Shown here: positions 1 to 6,224 of the stretch, piece after piece
How positions within the stretch are numbered: the first letter of the stretch is position 1
Layout of the letters: each line of letters begins with the position of its first letter
Assembly: GCA_016844515.1 (NCBI GenBank)
Contig: JAERMP010000100.1
Location: 1-7,752 of the forward strand
Length of the DNA: 7,752 nucleotides
DNA from: Thermoleophilia bacterium
GTDB taxonomy: Bacteria > Actinomycetota > Thermoleophilia > Gaiellales > Gaiellaceae
Reading direction: 5' to 3'
Made by a program: the position numbers and the translations under genes
Notes under the pieces: generated by a model
What the model saw: the letters and a program-made list of their open reading frames with translations, nothing else
Databases searched by the model: none
What the model was told of the DNA's origin: nothing

Positions 1-684
1 GCCGTTCGCGCGATCGATCCGGAGCTGATCTTCGTCGTCGGCTGGTCGCAGCTCGTTCGGGACCCGTTCATCGTGCTCGCACGTGAAGGCGTCTTCGGGA
101 TGCACCCGACGCTGCTCCCGCGCCATCGCGGTCGTGCGCCCGTACCCTGGGCCATCCTGTCGGGTCTTGCGCGCACTGGAGTGACGCTGTTCGAGATCGT
201 CGATGCGACGCCGGACTCGGGGGCGATCGTCGGTCAGGCGGTCGTGGACATCGAGCCGGACGAGACCGCCACGACGCTCTTCGATCGCATCGCCGATGCT
301 CATGTCGAGCTCATCCGCGAGTACGTGCCACAGCTCATCTCGCGAACCGCGCCGAGGATCCAGCAGGATCCGACCCGAGCGAGCTCGTGGACGAAGCGGG
401 CCCCGGCCGACGGAATCATCGATTGGGAGACTCGCGCGCCGTATCTCTACGACTGGGTGCGGGCCCAGACGCGACCCTATCCGGGAGCGTTCACGTACCT
501 CGGCGCCGAGAAGGTTGTTGTCTGGAAAGCTCGTCCCGTGGAGCTCGACGAGGTCGCGCCGGCAGGAACGATCGTCGCGACGCGACCGGAAGGCCCGGTC
601 GTGGCGTGCGGCGATGGAGGGCTCCTCCTCGAGGACGTCGAGACGGGCGCACCGGAGCTTGCGGTGGGAGCCAGGCTCGGATGA
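1..684 (+). CDS. Formyltransferase, ArnA/Fmt-like, probable sugar N-formyltransferase (5' partial)
   Basis: The reading frame is open from base 1, so the gene begins left of the window; 227 residues are visible and perhaps 70-80 N-terminal residues are missing. The catalytic core shows HPTLLPRHRGRAP (His at in-window residue 35) and, 37 residues on, the DSGAI turn (Asp72). These match the His and Asp of the Asn-His-Asp triad of 10-formyltetrahydrofolate-dependent formyltransferases. The expected Asn two residues before His is Gly33 here. From about residue 125 there is a C-terminal domain like that of Fmt and ArnA, with DGIIDW, a VRAQTRPYPGAFTY motif and a final ACGDGGLLLEDVE strand. The resemblance is closer to the ArnA formyltransferase domain than to housekeeping Fmt, and the neighbours are glycan genes. 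The likely role is therefore formyl transfer from 10-formyl-THF to the amine of a nucleotide amino sugar in the cytoplasm. A GTG at 73 is internal, not the start. The family is secure; the substrate is inferred. Confidence 0.85.
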   Translation, partial: AVRAIDPELIFVVGWSQLVRDPFIVLAREGVFGMHPTLLPRHRGRAPVPWAILSGLARTGVTLFEIVDATPDSGAIVGQAVVDIEPDETATTLFDRIADAHVELIREYVPQLISRTAPRIQQDPTRASSWTKRAPADGIIDWETRAPYLYDWVRAQTRPYPGAFTYLGAEKVVVWKARPVELDEVAPAGTIVATRPEGPVVACGDGGLLLEDVETGAPELAVGARLG

Positions 685-706
685 CAACGCTCGGCTGGCT
701 CGCGTT

Positions 707-733
707 CACGGGGGAAACCATGTTTCCCCCGTG
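707..733. repeat. Palindromic repeat, copy 1 (12-bp arms, CAT centre)
   Basis: The left arm CACGGGGGAAAC (707-718) and right arm GTTTCCCCCGTG (722-733) are perfect reverse complements around a three-base CAT centre. A C-rich tail (TGCCCCCTTCCTCC) follows. It starts 23 bases after the formyltransferase stop, so as RNA it could form a strong hairpin and slow transcript decay or transcription. There is no U-tract after the stem, so it is not a canonical intrinsic terminator. The same architecture recurs at 777-803. Confidence 0.85.
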
Positions 734-776
734 TGCCCCCTTCCTCCTGAGAGCGTGGGGAACCTCCCGTTTCTTG

Positions 777-803
777 CGCGGGGGAACCCATGGTTCTCCC
801 GCG
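777..803. repeat. Palindromic repeat, copy 2 (12-bp arms, CAT centre)
   Basis: The left arm CGCGGGGGAACC (777-788) and right arm GGTTCTCCCGCG (792-803) pair around CAT (789-791) with one G/T-type mismatch. Size, centre and the following C-rich tail (AGCCCCCTCCT) match copy 1 at 707-733. Several positions differ in both arms while keeping complementarity (for example the outer CAC...GTG against CGC...GCG), which suggests that the palindrome itself matters. Confidence 0.8.
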
Positions 804-827
804 AGCCCCCTCCTAAGGCGCAAGGCG

Positions 828-848
828 CATGGGTTCCCCACACCCCTC
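828..848. repeat. Half copy of the palindromic repeat
   Basis: CATGGGTTCCCCAC followed by a C-rich tail resembles the right half (CAT, right arm, tail) of copies 1 and 2; the left arm is missing. Bases 828-839 are a perfect 12-bp reverse complement of 781-792 inside copy 2. Bases 832-841 are a perfect 10-bp reverse complement of 755-764. This half copy could therefore pair with either upstream segment. Confidence 0.65.
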
Positions 849-853
849 CCCGC

Positions 854-881
854 TCATCGATCGACCGGGGTCGGTCGATGA
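854..881. promoter_or_regulatory. Palindrome enclosing the start codon of the first PIG-L gene
   Basis: The left arm TCATCGATCGACC (854-866) and right arm GGTCGGTCGATGA (869-881) are reverse complements over 13 positions with one mismatch that is G-U in RNA, separated by GG. The ATG at 878-880 lies within the right arm. In mRNA the start codon would be paired in a hairpin, and in DNA the element could be a dyad operator. The symmetry is directly visible; a regulatory role is inference. Confidence 0.5.
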
Positions 882-1549
882 GCCGCGTTCTCGTCATCGC
901 TGCGCACCCGGACGACGAGGTCCTGGGGATGGGAGGCACGATCGCTGTTCACACGGATCGAGGCGACGAGGTGCGCATCGTGGTCGTGACGGACGGTTCG
1001 TCGACGCAGTACCCGGGCGATGCCGAAACACGGGCGCGCAAGGAAGACGAGGCGGTACGCGCGGCTGCAGAGCTCGGCGTCACGGACTACGTCCACCTCG
1101 ATCTTCCGGACATGCGCCTCGACACGCTTGCCCACGTCGACGTGAACAAGGTCGTCGAGGGGCACATCCGCGACTTCGCGCCGGCGGTCGTCTATACGCC
1201 CCAGCCGGACGTCAATAGGGATCACCGCGTGCTGTTCGACTCGGTCGCGGTTGCGACGCGGCCGACTCCGGGACAGCCCGTGCGTCGAGTGCTCACGTAC
1301 GCGCCGACGTCGAGCACCGAGTGGACGCCTGCCGCGGTCAATTGGTTCGTGCCGAACTGGTTCGTCGACATCACGGAGACGCTCGAGCGGAAGGTCGCCG
1401 CCTTCGCCCACTACGAGACCGAGCAGCGCGACTATCCGCACCCGCGGAGCGAGCGAGCGATCAGGGCCGCCGCCGAGTTCTACGGAGCGAGCTGCGGGTG
1501 CGAGTACGCGGAGCCGTTCGTCCTCGTACGCGGACTCGAGCGCGCGTAA
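878..1549 (+). CDS. PIG-L/LmbE family N-acetyl sugar deacetylase (first copy)
   Basis: The 223-residue protein belongs to the zinc-dependent PIG-L/LmbE deacetylases, which remove acetyl groups from N-acetylglucosamine-type substrates (MshB, BshB, PIG-L). It opens with strand RVLVIA and the signature AHPDDE: His10 and Asp13 fit the metal ligands and Asp12 the catalytic base. A second metal motif, PDVNRDH, places His116 as the third ligand. Length is typical of the family. The frame is open far upstream to 203, but similarity begins at ATG 878, directly before the first beta strand, so this start is preferred; no good ribosome-binding site precedes it. No signal peptide is seen, so it is probably cytoplasmic. 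The upstream formyltransferase suggests the exposed amine may then be formylated. Mycothiol-type substrates cannot be excluded. Confidence 0.9.
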   Translation: MSRVLVIAAHPDDEVLGMGGTIAVHTDRGDEVRIVVVTDGSSTQYPGDAETRARKEDEAVRAAAELGVTDYVHLDLPDMRLDTLAHVDVNKVVEGHIRDFAPAVVYTPQPDVNRDHRVLFDSVAVATRPTPGQPVRRVLTYAPTSSTEWTPAAVNWFVPNWFVDITETLERKVAAFAHYETEQRDYPHPRSERAIRAAAEFYGASCGCEYAEPFVLVRGLERA

Positions 1550-1558
1550 GCCAGCGCC

Positions 1559-2491
1559 GTGGCGCGCTGGCCACAACTCCTGATCGTGCTCGCGCTGCTC
1601 GGGGCGACCGCGGCGGCCTTCGCGGTTACCGAGCGTCTCAAGCTCGAGCGGAGCCCCGTCACGGGAACCAAGGTCGATCGCGTGTTCTCGCCCGTGTGCG
1701 AGTGCGCGCGGGATGTCGCCGTGATCTCGGTCGTGCTGAGGCGACGCGAGACGGTCACCGCCGACGTGCTCGATGCCAGCGGTGATTCTGTGCGCACGCT
1801 CGTTCGCAAACGCCCTGAGCCTGCCGGCCGCGTCTCATACACCTGGGACGGGCGGGACAACGCTGATCGAATCGTCACCGAGGGGCTCTATCGACCGCGC
1901 GTCCAGCTCGAGCGCAACGGGCGCACGATCGTGCTCCCGAACCCGATCCGCGTGGACACGACGGCTCCTCGGATACGGCTCGTGCGGGTCTTCCCACGCG
2001 TGTTCTCGCCTGACGGCGACGGCCGACGCGACCGGGTGACCGCCACGTACTCACTCGATGAGAGAGCCCGAGCCATGATGCTCGTCGACGGTCAGCGGCG
2101 CGTGCTGAGCCGCTTCCGTCCGCTCGAGGGCAAGCTCGTCTGGTTCGGGCGGGTGGAAGGCCGCCCTGTGCGGCCCGGGACCTACGAGATTCGCCTTCGT
2201 GCCGTCGATCGGGCGGGAAACCGATCGGCGCGGACGCGAGACTTGCCGGTGCGGGTGCGCTACGTCGAGCTCTCGCGCGATCGCATCGAGGTCGCCGCGG
2301 GTAAGCGCTTCTCCGTGCGGGTTCGCACCGACGCGCCGTCGTATCGGTGGCTCTTCGCCGGCGACAAGGGAGCCGGGCAACGACAGGTCCTGGTGCTGCG
2401 AGCGCCCGAGACGCCCGGAACGTACTTCCTCTACGTCTCGGTCGCGGGCCGTGCGGACCGGGCGGAGGTCGTCGTATCGGCATCGCAATGA
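1559..2491 (+). CDS. Secreted or membrane-anchored protein with FlgD-Ig-like domains
   Basis: The 310-residue product starts at GTG nine bases after the deacetylase stop; this start gives a basic N terminus (MAR) followed by a hydrophobic segment at about residues 5-22, a signal peptide or anchor. Two related FlgD-Ig-type beta-sandwich modules follow. Module 1 (about 40-133) contains FSPVCECARD and YTWDGRDNADRIVTEGLY. Module 2 (about 134-235) contains VFSPDGDGRRD, VRPGTYEIRLRAVDRAGN and a matching WFGR turn. A third, less defined Ig-like segment (about 236-309) ends with PGTYFLYVSV. Such domains are known from the flagellar hook-cap protein FlgD and from many cell-surface proteins; no flagellar gene is nearby, so a surface-structural or adhesive role is more likely. 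The stop overlaps the next start (ATGA). No catalytic motif is seen and exact function is unknown. Confidence 0.8.
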   Translation: MARWPQLLIVLALLGATAAAFAVTERLKLERSPVTGTKVDRVFSPVCECARDVAVISVVLRRRETVTADVLDASGDSVRTLVRKRPEPAGRVSYTWDGRDNADRIVTEGLYRPRVQLERNGRTIVLPNPIRVDTTAPRIRLVRVFPRVFSPDGDGRRDRVTATYSLDERARAMMLVDGQRRVLSRFRPLEGKLVWFGRVEGRPVRPGTYEIRLRAVDRAGNRSARTRDLPVRVRYVELSRDRIEVAAGKRFSVRVRTDAPSYRWLFAGDKGAGQRQVLVLRAPETPGTYFLYVSVAGRADRAEVVVSASQ

Positions 2492-3447
2492 CCGGGCCTC
2501 TGATCGTGCTCGGGGTCAGCCGTTCGGGCACGACGCTGCTTCGCGTCATGCTGGATCGCTCACCGGGGATCGCCCTCCCCGACGAGTCGTTCTTCGTCCC
2601 GCTTCTCGCGCGACGACATGGGCGAACTGTCGAGCCCAAGGGATTTCTCGACGACTTGAGCCGGATCCCGAATCTCCGGGCGTGGGGAGTCTCGCCCGAC
2701 GAGGTCGCGCCGCGGCTTTGGTCTGGGATGAAGACCGGTGAGGCGATCTCCGCGATCTTCGAGTCCTATGCGACGAAGGTCGGCAAACCTCGCTGGGGTG
2801 ACAAGACGCCGATGTACATGCGTCACCTCCCATTGCTCGCGAGACTGTTTCCCGACGCCCAGTACGTCCATCTCATCCGAGACGGGCGTGACGCCGCGCT
2901 CTCCTTTCTCGAGATGCCCGAGGGGACGTTCACGCGCACGTGGGCGCATCCGCGCGATGCCGCTCAATTCGCATGCCTGTGGCGAAAGGAGGTAGGCGAC
3001 GCCCGCGTGCTGGGGCAGAGCGTCGGCCCGGGTCGGTATCTGGAGGTGCGCTACGAGGAACTGGTCACCGCGACTCCGCGGGTCGTCGAGTCGATCTGCG
3101 GCTTCGCCAGCCTGCTCTTCGAGCCCGAGATGGTCGAGTACGCGGGTGCGGTCGACGTCTCGGGCAAGCCACACCAGCAGCGGCTCCTGCAGTCACCCAC
3201 GGTCGGAGTTAGGAGCTGGCGCGACGACATGAGCCCGGCCGATGCGCGAGCGTTCGAGGCGATCGCGGGAGATCGTCTATCCGAGCTCGGGTACGAGCTC
3301 CGTGATCCGCCGCCCCGCTCGCCGAGCGCTCGAACGCGACTTGCGCTCCGTTGGTACGACGTGCGACTCACCGCGTGGAACGCTACGGCTAGCGCGCTCC
3401 AGCGATCGCCCATGTGGCGCCGGCGACATCCTCCGCTCTCCGGTTAG
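2488..3447 (+). CDS. PAPS-dependent sulfotransferase (Sulfotransfer_3-like)
   Basis: The 319-residue protein carries both PAPS-binding elements of the sulfotransferase fold: the N-terminal 5'-phosphosulfate loop SRSGTTLLR (residues 11-19) and the 3'-phosphate element YVHLIRDGRDAALS (126-139). A GDKTP motif (104-108) lies between them, as in many bacterial carbohydrate sulfotransferases. A typical RYEELV segment (188-193) follows. The family transfers sulfate from PAPS to a hydroxyl or amine of a sugar or lipid. The ATG at 2488 overlaps the preceding stop as ATGA and sits right before the first beta strand, so this start is preferred over the open frame running up to 2347; a GGAGGT at 2464-2469 is somewhat far for a ribosome-binding site, so translational coupling is plausible. 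The C-terminal tail (about 277-316) is basic and Trp-rich and may touch the membrane. The acceptor is unknown. Confidence 0.9.
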   Translation: MTGPLIVLGVSRSGTTLLRVMLDRSPGIALPDESFFVPLLARRHGRTVEPKGFLDDLSRIPNLRAWGVSPDEVAPRLWSGMKTGEAISAIFESYATKVGKPRWGDKTPMYMRHLPLLARLFPDAQYVHLIRDGRDAALSFLEMPEGTFTRTWAHPRDAAQFACLWRKEVGDARVLGQSVGPGRYLEVRYEELVTATPRVVESICGFASLLFEPEMVEYAGAVDVSGKPHQQRLLQSPTVGVRSWRDDMSPADARAFEAIAGDRLSELGYELRDPPPRSPSARTRLALRWYDVRLTAWNATASALQRSPMWRRRHPPLSG

Positions 3448-4703
3448 CGCTTCGGCGCATCACGGCCAGGCGTCGCGATCAGGCGACCGTTCAGCGAGAA
3501 GAAGTACGTGCGCTCGGTCGCGATCCCGGGTGAATAGCGACCCAGGGGGAGCCGCCACGCGATCTCGCCATCGGACACACGCAGCGCATAGGTGCGTTTC
3601 TCCAAGGTCGAGAAGAACACGTACTCACCAATCACCACGGGTGCACCCAGGATCCGCCCGCCGACCCACTTGCTCCAGAGCTCGCTTCCGCTCGTCGCAC
3701 GAAACGCCCGGAGTCGTCCGTCGAATCCTCCTGCAAACACGCGGCCGTCGGAGATCGCAGGAGTCGTGTATCCGAGCCCACCGACGTGCGCGGTCCACAC
3801 GACCATGCCGTTCGAGGCGTCGAGCGCGACCACTTTGCCCGAACGCGCGACGGAGTAGATCCGCGCACCGTCCGTCGACGGGCTTGCGTAGAAGCTCTCG
3901 TACCGAAATGTGTCGCGCTTGAGATATGTCGTCCAGAGCTCCCGTCCGGTCGTGCGATCGACGCAGACGAAAGAGCCCGCGTAGGTCGTGACGCAGACGC
4001 GTTCGCCGAAAACCGACGGGCTTGCGTTGACCCGTCCGCCCGTGTCGTAGGCCCACACGACTCGCCCCGTGTTGGAGCGCACGGCGAAGAGCCGCCCGTC
4101 ATGGGATCCGAAGAAGACCGTCCCTTCGACGACGACGGGAGACGACTCGACCTTGCCCGAGGTCTGAACCTGCCAGACGCTGCGACCGGTCTTGCGGTCG
4201 AGCGCGGTCACTGTTCCCGCCTGTGAGCTGACGATCACGCGGGGGCCGTCGATCGCCGGGCTGGACGGCAGCGTTCCGCCGACTCGGCGTTGCCAGCGGA
4301 TCTTCCCGGTTTCCGCTTCGAGCGCGTAGGTCGTGCCGGCGAACGAGTTGACGTAGAGCTCCCCGTCGCAATAGACGGGAGGAAACTCGATGTAGCTCTC
4401 GAGCCCGCGCGTCCAGAGGAGCTTCCTGGCCGGGAGCCCGAGAGTCGCCGACGGGCGCGCGAGCGAGCGTCGTGGATCGCCTCCGAAGGTCTGCCAGCAG
4501 CGCCGGTCGCCCGCCGGCTCCGGAATCGCTGCGGGCTGCGGCGTCGAGGTCGTGCCTTCCGACACCGTCACCCCCTCGAGCTCGGTGTCGAGAGCTCCTT
4601 TCGGCCGGTCATTAGTCGTGAACCACACGGCAGCCGTCAGGCCGCCGAGCGCGACGACGAGCACGGCGACCGCAGCGATGATCCAGACGAAGGCCCTCGG
4701 CAT
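3444..4703 (-). CDS. Membrane-anchored PQQ-like (BamB-type) beta-propeller protein
   Basis: The 419-residue protein begins with a single hydrophobic segment (about 6-28), then a Thr/Pro-rich linker (about 35-65), then a beta-propeller from about 69 to the end. Propeller repeats are marked by seven copies of the pattern xxALxxxTGxxxW, ending at Trp137, 177, 217, 257, 303, 343 and 383, plus a partial blade at the C terminus, giving seven or eight blades. This is the PQQ/BamB-like repeat family. PQQ dehydrogenase catalytic features were not recognised, so it is probably a scaffold or binding protein exposed outside the cytoplasmic membrane. Cys237 and Cys247 lie in one blade and could form a disulfide. 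It follows the O-antigen-ligase-like gene by 27 bases on the same strand, so co-transcription is likely. Its stop overlaps the sulfotransferase stop. Its role in the glycan locus is unknown. Confidence 0.85.
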   Translation of the reverse strand: MPRAFVWIIAAVAVLVVALGGLTAAVWFTTNDRPKGALDTELEGVTVSEGTTSTPQPAAIPEPAGDRRCWQTFGGDPRRSLARPSATLGLPARKLLWTRGLESYIEFPPVYCDGELYVNSFAGTTYALEAETGKIRWQRRVGGTLPSSPAIDGPRVIVSSQAGTVTALDRKTGRSVWQVQTSGKVESSPVVVEGTVFFGSHDGRLFAVRSNTGRVVWAYDTGGRVNASPSVFGERVCVTTYAGSFVCVDRTTGRELWTTYLKRDTFRYESFYASPSTDGARIYSVARSGKVVALDASNGMVVWTAHVGGLGYTTPAISDGRVFAGGFDGRLRAFRATSGSELWSKWVGGRILGAPVVIGEYVFFSTLEKRTYALRVSDGEIAWRLPLGRYSPGIATERTYFFSLNGRLIATPGRDAPKR

Positions 4704-4730
4704 AGTGAAGGCCGATTGTGCCGGCCGGAG

Positions 4731-6224
4731 TCAGTGTGCCAGCAGCTTCGGCGTCGGCGGCGCCGCGTCTCGCGCCGAAACATCCTCTTTACGTGTTGCG
4801 GGTGCGACGAGGATCGCAGCGGCCACTCCGAACACCCCCCAGGTCAGCGGATCTTCGAAGAACCCGGCGTAGAGCAGCGAGTGGACCACGAGCGCGAGCA
4901 GAATCGCGGAGAGCCCCACTCCGAGCGTGCGGTCCCGTCGTGTGACGAGGACGAGCGCCCAGCCCGCGGCGCCGAGTGTCCACGCGTAGAGCGCGAACCC
5001 GATGACACCGAGCTCAGCGAGCACGGTGAGCGGTGTCGTATGCGAGGCATTGCGGCTCGGCGAGCCCTTCCCGGCGAGCTCCGAGCTGGCCCGTGGCTGA
5101 CCCCCCACGCCGACGCCTGCGATCGGTCGCTCCTTGAATGCGTCGAGAGTGACCGTGATGAGTCGCGAGCGGCCACTGGTGACGTCCCTGGCGGACCGTC
5201 CGCCGACGGCTGCTGCGGCCACGGCTCCGGCCGCAACGGCGACGATCAGCGCGGAGGCGATCAAGGCGGTTTGCATTCGCCGGCCGGATCCGACGAGAGC
5301 TACGCCAAAGGTCACGGCGAAAAGCGCCACGAAGCTCGACTGCGAATAGGAGTAGAAGAGACCCCAGAACAGGAACGCGACGAAAACCGACGCGACGACC
5401 CAGTCGACCGTTCGGCCTCGTCGGATGAGGATGGCGACGAGCAGGACCGCGATCGGAAGGACGAGGTACCGGCCGTACAGGCTCGGGTCCTTGAACAGCG
5501 AGGTCACGCGGAAGAACGACGTGTACGCGTTCGCGACCTCGACGTCTCGAGCGAAGAACACGGTCCGCGTCTGCGCCTGCCAAATCCCGATTCCAGCGAA
5601 GATCGAGCCCAGCGCGACGAGTGTGACGAGGAGCGCTCGCGGAAGCCAGGCCGCTACCGGAGCGCGGGCGACCGTGGCGAAACCGGCCACGAACGGAAAG
5701 ACGAAGAATGCGAGCGCGATTCCTCCTGCCCGTTCGTCCCAGGTCCAGAGGAACGAGGTTGCGGAGAAGGTGACGAGCGCAGCGAGTGGGAGCGCCAGCA
5801 GGAAGGGAGGCGCGGCGGGGTGTTCGCCGCGAGCCATCCTGTAGCCGAGCGCGAGTACTGCGGCCGCTACGACGAGGTACAGCGGAAAGAGGAGAAAAGC
5901 GTCCTCCTCGCCCAGTCGAACGGGAATTCGGAACGGAGCAACGCACAGGAGCACGACCGGGACGACCGCCGGGTAACGCGTCAAGGGAACTGCGACGAGA
6001 ATCGCTGCGACAACTCCCACGCCGACGAGCCCGATGCCTGCCGGCTCGGTGAAGAGGAGTCGGAGGTCGTCGTCACCGACGAGCGAGCGCCCGATGCCCG
6101 CCGTTCCAAGCCCGAGGAGCGCGAAGCCGGCGAGTGGCAACAGGCGTCCACGTGGGATCAGCACGAGAACGGCGCCGAGCGCGCCGACGAGCGCGGCAAC
6201 CTGAGCAGCGTCCGTGTGCTCCAC
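4731..6224 (-). CDS. O-antigen ligase/polymerase-like (Wzy_C family) polytopic membrane protein
   Basis: The 497-residue product is mostly hydrophobic, with roughly 11-13 membrane segments. Features of the Wzy/WaaL O-antigen ligase family are visible in the second half: RVTSLFKDPSLYGRYL (239-254), YSYSQSSFVAL (291-301), then a periplasmic-type loop with SGRSRLITVTLDAFKERP (350-367) and GVGVGG, and ASHTTPLTVLAELGVIGF (393-410), where His395 fits the conserved loop histidine. These proteins join or transfer undecaprenyl-linked glycans at the outer face of the membrane. Polymerase and ligase activities cannot be separated from sequence. The start is GTG at 6222-6224, the only start codon before an in-frame stop upstream. 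It is divergent from the second PIG-L gene, 43 bases away, and probably leads a two-gene operon with the propeller gene. The C-terminal tail (about 476-497) is charged and probably cytoplasmic. Confidence 0.87.
   Translation of the reverse strand: MEHTDAAQVAALVGALGAVLVLIPRGRLLPLAGFALLGLGTAGIGRSLVGDDDLRLLFTEPAGIGLVGVGVVAAILVAVPLTRYPAVVPVVLLCVAPFRIPVRLGEEDAFLLFPLYLVVAAAVLALGYRMARGEHPAAPPFLLALPLAALVTFSATSFLWTWDERAGGIALAFFVFPFVAGFATVARAPVAAWLPRALLVTLVALGSIFAGIGIWQAQTRTVFFARDVEVANAYTSFFRVTSLFKDPSLYGRYLVLPIAVLLVAILIRRGRTVDWVVASVFVAFLFWGLFYSYSQSSFVALFAVTFGVALVGSGRRMQTALIASALIVAVAAGAVAAAAVGGRSARDVTSGRSRLITVTLDAFKERPIAGVGVGGQPRASSELAGKGSPSRNASHTTPLTVLAELGVIGFALYAWTLGAAGWALVLVTRRDRTLGVGLSAILLALVVHSLLYAGFFEDPLTWGVFGVAAAILVAPATRKEDVSARDAAPPTPKLLAH

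Larger units (their letters stand above)
685..877. other. 193-base spacer rich in G/C palindromes, no gene
   Basis: This gap lies between two same-strand genes. Open frames run through it only as continuations or antisense shadows of neighbouring frames, and none shows a recognisable protein. It holds two 27-base imperfect palindromes, a half copy of the same motif, a tandem AAGGCGC duplication (815-828), several C-tracts and, at its right end, a palindrome covering the next start codon. No convincing -35/-10 promoter or Shine-Dalgarno sequence is visible. Confidence 0.7.

Noticed and set aside
1..684. Housekeeping methionyl-tRNA formyltransferase
   Set aside because: The C-terminal domain and HPTLLPRHRGRAP core look closer to ArnA-like sugar formyltransferases, the triad Asn is absent and the neighbours are glycan genes. 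It cannot be fully excluded because the N terminus is missing.
707..733. Intrinsic terminator for the formyltransferase gene
   Set aside because: The stem is strong, but no T-tract follows on either strand and the motif recurs nearby, so it is called a repeat instead.
815..828. Tandem AAGGCGC duplication as a functional repeat
   Set aside because: Only two seven-base units in a G/C-rich spacer, easily explained by chance or slippage.
203..877. Upstream 225-codon extension of the first PIG-L frame
   Set aside because: It overlaps the formyltransferase in another frame, is Arg/Ser-rich without family motifs, and the deacetylase fold begins exactly at ATG 878.
854..1576. Minus-strand open frame of 240 codons opposite the first PIG-L gene
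   Set aside because: Composition is that of a shadow frame and no motif is seen; the opposite strand encodes a deacetylase with intact catalytic residues.
1559..2491. Flagellar hook-capping protein FlgD
   Set aside because: Only the Ig-like modules are shared; there is no FlgD N-terminal region, no flagellar neighbours, and an N-terminal export signal is present.
1875..2639. Minus-strand open frame of 254 codons opposite the FlgD-Ig and sulfotransferase genes
   Set aside because: It is Arg/Pro/Ser-rich with no recognisable fold and spans two well-supported plus-strand genes.
3444..4703. True BamB outer-membrane assembly lipoprotein or a PQQ-dependent dehydrogenase
   Set aside because: No lipobox Cys follows the hydrophobic segment, which looks like an uncleaved anchor, and no dehydrogenase catalytic features were recognised; only the propeller repeat is shared.
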